This document shows positions 36,942 to 47,507 of a stretch of DNA of 64,000 bases, piece by piece. Location of the stretch: positions 54,812,489 to 54,876,488 of the forward strand of contig OY997651.1 of NCBI GenBank assembly GCA_963921795.1, read 5' to 3'. The number at the start of each line of letters is the position of its first letter. Within the stretch, counting starts at the first letter, position 1. A model generated the notes under the pieces. The model was not told the DNA's origin. It made no database searches and was given only the letters and a program-made list of their open reading frames with translations. The stretch is from Nannobrachium achirus (Eukaryota; Chordata; Actinopteri; Myctophiformes; Myctophidae). The position numbers were made by a program, and so were the translations under genes.

Positions 36942-37378
36942 TGTCACGTCTGACACACCCAGTCTACCTTTCTCCCCCTATTTCTAGTTCTATTTCTATT
37001 TCTAATCACAGGAGTGGAGACAGGGGTGCAAGTCAGGAGCCTGCCAATCACGGAGAGTCTATAAAGCCTGGGTCAACCCTTACTGCTCTGCCAGATCTTC
37101 AGTCTCTGTTAACCCAGTCAGTCATGTTCCACCCGGGCTAGCAATATTCTCTCTGTGTTATCCTGAATACTTATATGTCTCTCCTTTGTTGCAGTGACCA
37201 CCTGACCTTGGAACCTTGGCTCGTCAACCCTTGCTCTCCCTGCTGTGACCGGAATCCTTTGCACTCAGCTCCACTCCAAACAAAACAGTATTGTGAATAA
37301 ACTGACTTTTACCACTGCAACTCCATTCTGTTGTCTCCGTGTTTGCAACTGGGTTCAAAGAAACATTATTACATGACA
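36942..37378 (+). mobile_element. Solo LTR in FCR3 intron
   Basis: 437 bp, starts TGTCACGTCTGACACACC and ends ACATTATTACATGACA, with GATC on both sides (36938-36941, 37379-37382). It holds CCAAT at 37044-37048, TATAAA at 37060-37065 and AATAAA at 37296-37301 in LTR order. FCR1 and FCR4 keep the empty site, so it arrived after the duplication. The form suggests a Ty3-type LTR; orientation is opposite to the gene. Confidence 0.72.
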
Positions 37379-38109
37379 GATCAATCCTAGAGTGTTTGTT
37401 CAGGGTCTCCTTGTCTCAGCTCTTTAATAAACAGAACATGTATTCTCAGTTGCATGCATGGCCAATCTTCAGCAAATCAGGAGAGAGCCCATTTATCGGC
37501 TTCAATTTTATAGGGTTCCAGTTCCAATTCCAGTTCCTTTCTTTGGCATCATTTCCAAATTAATTTGTTAATCCTATGTACTGAGTGAGTTGGTGTCCTG
37601 GCCTGAAAATATATTTTCTGTTTAATCAAGAGCTGGAGGGATGGGGAAACCCTTTTTACTGAACAAACACAATGAGCAATCAGAATATAAAGCAATGTAA
37701 CACTTATTTTAACATTATTTTGCTATTTAGAAAAATATAACAAAAAACGAACAGATTTCAATAATTCAGTACTTCAATACTTAAATAAAAACATTCATTC
37801 ATTGTTTAATGAATGAAGGTTTAGTTTTTAAGTTCAATAATTTTGATTGGTTCAAAAACTGACCGTGCTGCAGTGGGCAGTACACATCATCAGGAGCCCC
37901 ACTTTGATTGGTCGCCTGGTCAACTGTGCCCTGATTGGCTCCCTGAGACTGAACTGCTCTGTAATTAAAATATATATATTTAGCAGCAGTGAAGTAGAAA
38001 TCTATAATGTATTAAGTAGGAATCTATTGATGACGCGATTATTAATATAGACAGAGTAATACGGTACTTACCTGACACAACATGGATCTGTAGAGAGAGA
38101 GAGAGAGGA

Positions 38110-38141
<32 letters not shown>

Positions 38142-38417
38142 CAGACAGGAAAAAAAATGATTTGTATCTTAAATCTTTGAACATTTAAATTGTTATCAGT
38201 GGTTCTCAAAGTCTTTTTTTCAACAGTTTATGAAAAAGCTCACACAACACTTGATGCAATGAGTTGTGAGCTTGTAGATCAGCTATTTTCTAATAGCCAA
38301 CGTATGTAGAAGTTAAACAGATTTTGATGCTGTATTAAGACATTTTGTTGGTCCCTAGCCTGGACCCCACTTTGGGAACCACTGAAGATGATATCTAATG
38401 TAATAGTTCTTCTGACC

Positions 38418-38460
38418 TTTGAATGTTCTATATGGACACAGCAGGAGCAGACAGATCAGT
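38418..38460 (-). pseudogene. TM exon fragment in FCR3 intron 5
   Basis: A second, diverged 3' half of the stalk/TM exon (LLLLCPYRTFK then GTCAGA) lies between the real TM exon and exon 6. The upstream half is missing. A homologous fragment with the same upstream junction is in FCR1. Confidence 0.55.
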
Positions 38461-39095
38461 AGAATCATAAGACTTCCGTAAATTCAATTACCGATTCAAG
38501 AATGGGTATAGAAAGCATACTAAATTGTCAGTCTTTTAAAAAATGCCTATGCTTATGTAAAAATAATGAGATTTATTTTTTGAACTGCTGATTGATTGAT
38601 TTATTGATTGATTCTCAAAGCAGAAATTGAGGATTAAAAAAAAATCTTTTGTGTTGTCCTTACCTTTGGATGTTCTGTATCGACACAGCAGGAGCAGAAG
38701 GATGGTCAGTAGAATCACAACCAGAAGACCCACAATCAGCCCCACTACATGTGGAGGAATCTGTTCCCCATCAGGTCCAGGCACTGAAGGTTTAGTAGAT
38801 CCTTTCACTGAAGGCTGAGTAGATCTTGTCACTGAAGGCTGAGGCACTGTGACACAGTATGACGGCAATGAAAAAAGCATTTAAGCTCATAGCAGGTTGA
38901 ATAGATCTAGTCACTGAAGGCAATATGATGCAGTTTAGGGACAATGAAAATAGAAATAAATAAATTTGAATTAGAGCTCCTCAATTTTCGTATACATTAC
39001 ACAAATCCAAATCCACATGGCTATAGTCTATAGTCTCAATATTACAGTCCCTATGCATCCCCCCATGCAAAAATAAATGTAAGTAGCCGACTGAC

Positions 39096-39860
39096 CAATT
39101 GTGACTGCATCACTGCGGTTTGTGTAGTAAGCCGGTTGCCCTCTCAGTCCGGTGCACTTGTAGACTCCTCCTTCTGACACACTGATTGATCCATCAGGGT
39201 GATGGTCAGCATCTCTCTTGGTGATCAGTGAGGGTTTGTTACCAGGGACGTGCTGGGCCCCTGATTCAGCCCGGGAAAAAGAGTTGTAGAGGCCCTCATT
39301 GTGCGCTATAGAGAGAGATCTCTCTTTATAGCGCTGCTGCTACTCAAAGATTTGCCATTTCAGATCATGACAAGTGACAAGCCAGTGGGCCAATTATTGT
39401 ACATGAGTTATATTTTGTCGTTGTTGGGTGGAAACCTTGTATGTCCAAAACCGTTTGTTTTGTATTTATCATTTTAAAAATGATTTAAACTAGTGAAAAC
39501 AGCCGATCTACAAGCACACAACACCTCGCACCGCGATGGCCTTGTATGATGAAGCAGGGCTTTGCTTTGCGAAAATATTTACAAATGTGAAACTTGGAGA
39601 TACGAGGTTTCTGCCCGACTGTGACGATTTACTTTGTTGGCCGCCCAGCCCCCAAAATGGAACGAAGCCGGAAATGAACCGGCTGTTCGGGAGTTGTCCC
39701 GCTTTTCCCAATGGCCAGCACATCCCTGATTTGTTACCTTGGTACCGGTAGTATTTCCATTTCCATCCAGATGAGCCCTCCACAGAGCAGCTCAGTGTAA
39801 CACTGCCCCCTACAGGTAGGACTGTTGGGTCAGCTTTCAGTGTGGCCTTTGGTCTATTAT
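39096..39860 (-). pseudogene. FCR3 exon 4 (Ig D2), disrupted
   Basis: The 5' part (39738-39860) codes for the strand up to WKYYRYQGN; the 3' part (39096-39234) codes for the SISVSEGGVYKCTGLRG stretch. Between them is a hAT-like element flanked by TTTGTTAC at 39235-39242 and 39730-39737. Donor and acceptor are both intact, so the lesion is the insertion alone. Confidence 0.8.
39243..39729. mobile_element. hAT-like element inside the FCR3 D2 exon
   Basis: Ends CAGGGACGTGCTGG and CCAGCACATCCCTG. TTTGTTAC flanks it (39235-39242, 39730-39737), with one extra A at the right end. A related end is at 2508-2600. It contains a half copy of the window-wide palindrome near 39493. Confidence 0.72.
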
Positions 39861-41684
39861 CTGTTGATCAGATTAGGAAGAATAACACTTTAAACAAGAA
39901 CATCCACTTCCTGGAGCAAATGTGTGGACTACAGTAGCTGAGAACTAGTCAGAGTGCTGAAATCAGCAGTGAATTATAGGCGCATAATTCACCGCTGCCT
40001 CATCAACGGCTCAGAGCACCTGGCTGCACTGCGTGAATTTAGTGCTGTATCCAACATGTCAGCCATGTAAACAAACACACACAGCGTCATTTACAACTAT
40101 ACGTTGCTCTCAAGAATGTTTTTAGAAACTTTTGAGGCGAGAAATAGACGACGCAGTATCAGAAAATGGATTATATTTGATCAGCACTTGTGGAATACTT
40201 TCAGCAGTCTGTAAACAAGGAAATACTTTGTTTTGTTTTTAGTTTTGAGTCAAACTATTAAATGTATTTATTAGCCGGGTAATTCTTCGGGCTGATAATT
40301 CTGTGTCCATATAAGCCATAATGACCGCGCAGCAAAACCTTATCGCATATTTAATTTTAAACATTCAATGTGTAGAACATAATTGGTGCAGAAACTACAG
40401 AGGGAATGTCCTGAAAGGAACATAGATCACAGAAATAGAAAATAAATGGTTAAATTATTAGACAGGATATGTATCTCTTTATGGGTATAAAACATGAGTA
40501 AAAGGTTAATATATGAGTGCTATGAATGATGTAACATATAATGACAGTGATGAAAAATATGACTTACCTGATACAATCAAAGTGACTTTATTACTTTGTT
40601 TTGTAACCTGGGTATAGTTTTTGAGGATACCAGTACACTGGTATTCACCACTGTCATCGTGGCCTGCTGGATGATGCATTCGAATTGTACCATAGAATCG
40701 GGCAAATGCATGACCATTTTTGGCAAGTGTGTAGTACCAGTCAGTCTTCTCTCCTTCTCTCATGTCACATATGAATGTAACATACTCTCCAGTAAATATC
40801 TGTTGGGACCAGTTGGGCACCAGACTCAGAACAGCTGGTCTCCCTACACAAACACATGAAACACAATAGTAGAATGAAACCAAAATACTACAAACTGACT
40901 TGTCTGTGACTAAAATCACAATAAGCAATTTGAGTAGATTCAAAGCAAACTGACAGAAATAAGTAATACTTGAGAGGATCAAATATGTGACTGATGGAAA
41001 TATGATCTTGACTATAAGTGAATTTAGACTAGAAAATCGATCTTCACCTTGGCTGTGTCCATAGGAGAGGAAGGTACCCAGCACTGAAACATATTTGATG
41101 AGAAAATATCAAGTTAAGCATAGGCCTAAAAATCTGCATTTTACTTATTCCTATATAACATGACACTAGTCAGTTACACCCATAAGAGTACATTTTTAGT
41201 ATTTTAGTCATTGTATATGACTAAAATAGTATAGTAGTGTATTTTAGTCATCTGAAATGTCATTTTTAGTCTACATTTAGTTGACTAAATAATATACAAC
41301 TGAAGCTCCAGTTGATCTAGTAGAATGAAATGTATTTTGGCAGGTCGTGATGATGTCGTAATGCCATATTTAACCTTCTATTTTCGGAACGCAATATCTC
41401 TTCTCCACTAGTCCCTCCCTAACATTTTCATCTAGTTTTTATTACATAGTTTTAGTCATCATAGCTTAGTCAGTGAAAAAAGGTAGTGGACGAACATTTT
41501 ATGTCATAGTTTCATTCGACAAAATGAACACTGAGAGTGAGCCCCAATGACTTCCATTAGAACAATATTTCAAAAGTATAATATACAGTTTTATATAATA
41601 ATTGGTGTTTCTGTTGCCAAATGGCAGCTACAGTTGTATCAATCAGCAACACATTGTTGTGCTGATTGATCCAACAGTAGCTCC

Positions 41685-41688
<4 letters not shown>

Positions 41689-41763
<75 letters not shown>
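41689..41763 (+). repeat. (GACA)n in FCR3 intron 1
   Basis: About 18 copies of GACA. Confidence 0.88.
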
Positions 41764-42044
41764 TTGACCCTGTCAGGCGGCTAGCCTCTTGCAGAGCCAC
41801 GCTGCAAAAACGATATAAATGTCAAAAATGTTTCATATTTATGATAGAATTTACAGCCTTAATATTAGCCTGTTTAAAACCTTTCATATTTATGATAGGA
41901 TTTATACCCTTAATATCTGATTCAGCACACTAACTTGAATTAATAGTTTCAGACTTGATGATGCAGGAGAATGCATATAAAATGCTTTGAATTAATATTC
42001 TAATATCCAACCAAAGTTTTACAACTTAGTCATCATGCAAGTTA

Positions 42045-42085
42045 AGCATTTAGCAGACACTCTTCATCCAGAACGACTTACAGTA
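42045..42085 (+). repeat. Short SINE tail fragment
   Basis: Contains GCATTTAGCAGACACTC and ATCCAGAACGACTTACAGTA, the conserved end of a widespread fish SINE; nothing more of the element is seen. Confidence 0.4.
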
Positions 42086-42133
42086 TAAGGTACTGAAGGT
42101 AAACACATATGGGTAAAATACTAAGTAAATAGT

Positions 42134-42480
42134 GCTAATAGTGATATATACTCTAGTTCAATAGAGCTACTAGTAATTGTAGGTCGCTAAATGATCTCGC
42201 CCCTACTGATAATAATAGTCATATATACTCTAGTTCAATAGAGCTACTAGTAATAATAGGGATATATACTCTAGTTCAATAGAGCTACTAGTAATAATAG
42301 TGATATATACTCTAGTAAAGTTCAATAGAGCTACTAGTAATAATAGTGATATATACTCTAGTTCAATAGAGCTACTAGTAATAATAGTGATATATACTCT
42401 AGTTCAATAGAGCTACTAGTAATAATAGTGATATATACTCTAGTTCAAAAGAGCTACTAGTAATAATAGTAGTGATACTC
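42134..42480 (+). repeat. 41-bp minisatellite abutting FCR3 exon 1 donor
   Basis: Same unit and same position as in FCR4, about eight copies, interrupted near 42178-42215 by unrelated sequence and with one copy carrying a small insertion. FCR2 has only one ATAGTGATATATACTC at the equivalent place (56184-56199). Confidence 0.75.
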
Positions 42481-42573
42481 ACAGAGGAGCACACAGGGTG
42501 AGATGAGACCCATCCTCTCCTGTGATGAACGACTCTGAAGAGCCTACTTCTATCACAGTGAACTTATACACTG

Positions 42574-42700
<127 letters not shown>

Positions 42701-42905
42701 TGGGCTGGGAGGGTTCAAGGCTGTGAGAAACATGGTACACTTTGTGCCATGAGCTCAGCCTTCAGCATATTCAGATCTGCTCTTCCTTCCTGTTTTCTTT
42801 TTTTTTAAATAGAGGCAGAAATAAAGATGCATGTGAACTCATCATAGCAGTTCTATATAGATTTAGTCTTATTATGCATGGCTTAGAAGTAGAATTAAAT
42901 ATCTG

Positions 42906-43195
42906 TGTGGCAGAGAGAGTCGCAGCCCCAGCCAAAGAGATGTCTCTTTGGTCTAGTGGTTAAGATATTGGACTTGCGTGAGACCCGGGTTCGAAGCCGG
43001 ATGGGGAGGTTCGGATCACCGTGACCCAGATCCGGGCTTCCCCGTAGGAGGAGGTCAAAGGGGGGTGAGTGTGGCGGAGAGAGTCGCAGCCCCAGCCTGA
43101 AGCCTCAAAAGTCTAGTATCTGCTCTCGTTTTATGACTTTCACGCGGGAGACCCGGGTTCAAAGCCGGGTGGGGAGGTTTGGATCACCTCTGTTA
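42906..43195 (+). repeat. tRNA-like SINE fragment with internal duplication
   Basis: TGGTCTAGTGGTTAAGA (A box) and GGTTCGAAGCC (B box) lie 40 bases apart. The block is bounded by a GAGAGAGTCGCAGCCCCAGC repeat (42914 and 43078), and a second GGGTTCAAAGCCGG copy follows. It does not close into a complete tRNA cloverleaf. Confidence 0.45.
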
Positions 43196-43544
43196 CATCT
43201 GTACTGCATACAAATAGTATCTTAAAGACATAGGCCAAATTCATGGTCATTCACGAATGTAGAGCCTCCAATAGGTTCTACTGAGGGGCAACTGGGTACA
43301 GGCTTAAGTCAGACGCGTGCATGTATAAATTCAATGTCCAGAGTAGAGATATCTTTGGATATGTCAATCCATTTATTAACATGTTCTTTAGATAACAAAC
43401 TCACTTGATTGCATACATTGAATGCCTCACCAGCCAACACACGGCTATACTGAACACGGTCGAAAACTGTGTGGCTTTCCCCATTGCACACCTGCCCACA
43501 ATCACCCACAGACAGGTATAAGTTGGCAACCACCCCGTCACAGG

Positions 43545-44635
43545 TTGGGACCCGAAACCGGTTCTTTTTAGGACCCGGTTCCATGATAGCGGGTCCAGAA
43601 CCGGGTCAATCATTTTTGCCGGTCCGATTCTCGTCAGCGCGCATTTAATGTGCATTCCATTGCAAGCAGCTGTGGTGACGTCAGGCCACCTCTACAGAAA
43701 GAATGCTGGGAATGTCCGCGTCACTGAGCAGCGCGAGTGAGAGCGACGACAACTGAACACACCAACAAGCAGCGTGATAAACAAACAGCATGGTGCCGAA
43801 GAGACAGAAGTCTTCCAAAGTTTGGCTGTACTTCAGCTCACTGGAAGCGCGTTCATTCTGACGTCCATGAGCGGCGCTCGAAGGCTCGTTCGCTCGTTCG
43901 GTCCGCGGTCTTCTGTCCTCGCATCTTTCTTTTCATTCACATTTCACATTATGCTCCAAATAACACCCGCAGCTGCAGAAGACCTCGCGAAAGTTGATAT
44001 GTGAGCGGACTGAGGCGCTCCTCTGTGCCGTCTGCCTGGGTGCTGCTCTTCTTCCTTGTTACGTCTTTGCAAGTTGCAACGCAAGTAAAGCCTGACTACT
44101 TCGCTGTGTTGCATGCCGAAAATAGCTGATCTGCAAGCTCACAACGCGTCGCATCCACAAGACAACGTGAGCTTGTAGATCAGCTATTTTAACCAACGCT
44201 TAAAGCCTTAAACATACAGATGGGCGCGACGTTTAGAAACCTGACTTCACAATAGCCTCTTTTCCACTGCAGCTTTAGTACCACACCACACCACACCACA
44301 TGAATATATCTACATTTTCAATTACACAAAAGTAGCCCTATTGGTAAGAAACAAATAGACCCTTAACTGTGATTATATTACAATATAAATTTGTATTACA
44401 ACAACTATACCTAAATTATTATTTATTTGAACGCCCATTAGGCTTATGTAAACAACTACTGTTAAATGGTCTCAATCGTTCATGTTTTATTTTTCTATAG
44501 GACATACAGAAGCGTCAGTGTCAGAAAATATGAAAAAATATATATATTGGAACCGTTAAGAGAACCGTTAGGAACCGGAATTGTTATGAGGGAATCGCTA
44601 AGGACTCGGAATCGTTAAAATCCTAACGAGTCCCA
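43545..44635. mobile_element. hAT-like element with transposase remnant upstream of FCR3
   Basis: The left end has CAGGTTGGGACCCG, the right end ACGAGTCCCAACCCT, a common fish hAT terminus. A remnant frame at 43790-43861 (plus) reads KRQKSSKVWLYFSSLEARSF and then stops; this is the BED-finger start of a ZBED-type transposase. No clean target duplication was found. A palindrome copy is nested at 44119-44190. Confidence 0.5.
44119..44190. repeat. Palindromic hairpin MITE copy
   Basis: AAAATAGCTGATCTGCAAGC and inverted AGCTTGTAGATCAGCTATTT, nested in the hAT-like element upstream of FCR3. Confidence 0.7.
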
Positions 44636-45531
44636 ACCCTAAGTCCCCGTGGTGGTTGTCATGGTGAGTAACAATGCCAATTTACTGTGATTGACATGAC
44701 GTCATTGTTATTACCAAGGCCACACTATTAATTCAAAATAAATCTAAACAAAATAAACCAAAAGGCCAATTTGGCTCCAACAACGAATGAAGAACAGAAA
44801 AACAAACTCAAGATATGACAAATTATCATTTTGACCTTGTTTCCGACCTTAAGCATTGACCTTTCAAACACAACATTAAGCCAAAGTGTCATGAAAAGAA
44901 AATCCATCTGTACGTTATTGATGGTCATTTTGACCTTTGATCACTTTATTTCCAAATTATTTCCATTTTTAATGTTGCTTTGTTTTGTTTGCGTTTGTGT
45001 GTGCATGCATGCATTTCTATGTATGCATACTCTGTGCACCAAATACCACCATATTGACACATCAGAGTGGGACAATGCAGTCTAGACTAAATAACCAAAG
45101 ACCACAGAGGGGTGCAGACAGTGTCACAACATGAGGAAGACATGACGTCTCACTACAACTACAGTGCTGTGCATCTCATTACTTTTTGAAACAGGAAACA
45201 TGTTTGTCCTCTTTTGCTTCCCCCTACAAACCTACAGTACTATATTAGAAACAACGGGCAGAGCAATCAAGTGGAAAGTTTTTGTTCTGAGACCTAGAGT
45301 GATGTAGAACTGTACACAGACATAAGACTTACCTGTGCTTGTTAAACCACGGCTCACAACCAGTCATTTGAGCTACCCACGCCCACTGTATAAATATACC
45401 ATATGGCCAGCATAATGCAAAGCAAAAATAAAATACAGAAAATAATGTTCATGGTTAATTTCATAATATAATGCTACCCTTTAAAGACCAGCTGAAATAA
45501 AAGGTATTTTCTTTCACACTTTTAAAGCGTA

Positions 45532-46693
45532 GGGGAGAGCGGGGTAAACTGAGACACTTTTTACATTTGCTCCCCTCTAGGCGAACTAAAAGATATATAA
45601 GTAAAAATTTACACATTTCCCAGTAATTTGGGATGTTTCCTAACAATGGAAGTTATCAGAACATATTCAAGACGAAAGGCAGAGAAAATATGATTGTTTT
45701 AAAAAAAGTGGTCTTGTGTCTCAGTTTACCCCAGGACCGGGGTAAACTGAGACAGACCAGAGAAATCAACGGGGTAAAGTGATCCACTCACTTTTTTCAC
45801 TTTAAAACTACCATAAAAACACAAAAACCTGGTTAACCGGGTTAAATATGCGCAATACAAAAATTTACATAGCAGACATTCTTTTAATAGGCTTTGTCCT
45901 GTCATTTCCACCCATGTGTCAAATAATGTGACACATGGGCAGAAGGAAAAAACTAAAAACCCTATAAAAAATGTATAGAAGGGTTTACCAAACTTTCCTT
46001 AGTTGATTCTAATGTAATTTCTCCTGTAGAATCTATTTCTGCAAAGTATATTGTTGTATTGTACATAACTAATGAAATAATTCGCATATTTAGTCAAATG
46101 TAGTCAAATATGCTAATTATCTCATTAATTATGCACAATACAAAGAAATATATATCAAAAATGGATTCTACAGGGGAAAATACATAAGAATCAACTGAGA
46201 AAAGTTTGGTACACCCTTTAATCAGGTTTTTACAGCTTTCTCCCTGTCTTTCATGTCTTTCATGTTGGGATAATGTGAGATAATAGTCTCAGTTTACCCC
46301 GAAGCAATTGTCTCAGTTTACCCCACAGCCACATTTTGGGAAAAGGTATATTTTTATCAATTCAGGGTAATCTTCAGCTAGCATCTATCACATGGATTTA
46401 TAAGTTGGTAGTTCATCAACATGTATGATATAAAATGTTCTCCCTGCATCAATTTGCTTTGACACAACAGCTGATTATGTTGACAGCAAGAAATTTTACT
46501 TTTACATGCAAAAAACACATTTTTGTGAAAAAAGCATGTTTTCTACAGCACTATCAGGTCTCTCTTTTCATGACAAGTGGGAAATTCAAGGGGCTTGAAA
46601 ATATAATGGTCACATGACCACAGATGTGTTCCATTGCCAAGATAAATGGAGCGTCTCAGTTTACCCGGTGTCTCAGTTTACCCCGCTCTCCCC
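45532..46693. mobile_element. TA-flanked DNA transposon, short copy
   Basis: 1162 bp with terminal inverted repeats GGGGAGAGCGGGGTAAACTG and TA on both sides (45530-45531, 46694-46695). It has the same internal GTAAACTGAGAC repeats and aligns along most of its length with both ends of 13317-17324. It lies upstream of FCR3 and carries no open transposase. Confidence 0.7.
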
Positions 46694-46991
46694 TAGTCAT
46701 AATACATTATTTTGTGTTTTTCGGCCCTAAAAGGGCAATCTTAACTAGATAAAAAACAAGTTAGTGATACTAAAATGTAATTAAGTACAGTTGCAGCACT
46801 CTAGTAAATGTACCTTGTTGTGGTCCACCACGTGGACAGGCTTTTTAATGCCTTGTCAATTATGTTTCATGTCTGATTACTCAGGTAGTGAGTAGTGGTA
46901 TTATTTTTGATTCAAGAGTACAGATACAATATTGAGGAAACAATTCTAGCATATTGTGAAAGGACTCTATACTGTAGGCGAATTTGTTTAC

Positions 46992-47056
46992 CTTTCTTAC
47001 TCTTCTCTGTCTCTGTTTTGGTGCTTATATCTGGGCATAAGACACATGCGCTTCTC
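46992..47056 (-). pseudogene. Relic ITIM exon of a lost FCR2-like receptor
   Basis: The block aligns with FCR2 exon 10 and its flanking intron. It keeps a GTAAAC donor and the VSYAQI tyrosine motif (VTYAQV in FCR2), but the next codon is TAA. The neighbouring DNA (47061-47215) is not the rest of the tail; it is the (GT)n-plus-GAGCTCAGCCTATT flank that otherwise lies upstream of receptor exon 1. A deletion seems to have fused the tail of one gene to the 5' flank of another. Confidence 0.6.
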
Positions 47057-47057
47057 C

Positions 47058-47106
<49 letters not shown>

Positions 47107-47227
47107 ATGTGCGTGTGCATGTGCATGTGTGGTGGAGTGGGAGGGTTAAAGGGTGTGATAAAGACAGTACAATTCGTGAGCTCAGCCTATTTTCAGCAGC
47201 ATTGTTTTGAATTAGAAGAAGAAATAA

Positions 47228-47507
47228 ATGGTAAATGGTGCATTTATATAGGCCTAGCACTTTTATCCAAGGCGCTTTACATAGATTATGCATTACATTC
47301 ACCCATTCTCACACACATACATACACCGATGGCAGAGGAAACCATGCAAGGCACCAACCTGCTTACCGGGAGCAACTAGGGGTTCAGAGTCTTGCTCAAG
47401 GACTCTTCAACATTAACTCAGGGGGAGCCCGGATTCAAACTGGGAACCCTTTGGGAACCCATCGTGCTCTAATGACAGTTTCTCTACCCCTGAGCTATGC
47501 CGCCGTC
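47228..47507 (-). repeat. tRNA-derived SINE
   Basis: On the minus strand it starts GGCGGCATAGCTCAGGGGTA (A-box-like) and has a GTTTGAATCC B box, then a body ending in GCGCTTTACATAG and a TATAAATG-rich tail. This layout is a familiar teleost SINE. Confidence 0.6.

Larger units (their letters stand above)
36228..42513 (-). pseudogene. FCR3: Fc-receptor-like gene with D2 exon split by a hAT-like insertion
   Basis: Exons (minus strand): 42483-42513, 41048-41083, 40568-40843 (D1), 39096-39860 (D2, interrupted), 38664-38846 (stalk/TM), 38072-38087, 37864-37958, 36761-36811, and a terminal exon 36228-36241 ending in TAG. The signal peptide reads MGLISPCVLLLLGTFLSYG. D1 is intact (CDMREGEKTDW, SGEYQCTG). 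Inside D2, 495 bp (element plus one target copy) separates the two halves; subtracting it leaves exactly 270 nt, the length expected for this exon. The insert carries stops, so normal translation would end within D2 (stop near 39508). Skipping or cryptic splicing could still make a product. The uninterrupted frame would be about 323 aa, with tail motifs DDVYCPLQH, SVYGVI and DDYEND. A 437-bp solo LTR lies in the intron before exon 8. Confidence 0.8.

Noticed and set aside
39955-40330. Possible further element in FCR3 intron 3
   Set aside because: The sequence differs from FCR4 here, but I could not find paired ends or a target duplication.
40506-41084. Single long minus-strand frame read as one 192-aa protein
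   Set aside because: Only 40568-40843 is exon (D1); the rest is intron bounded by clear splice sites shared with the paralogs.
42940-43010. Functional tRNA gene
   Set aside because: A and B boxes are present, but the acceptor and anticodon stems do not pair into a proper cloverleaf and the block is part of a duplicated SINE-like repeat.
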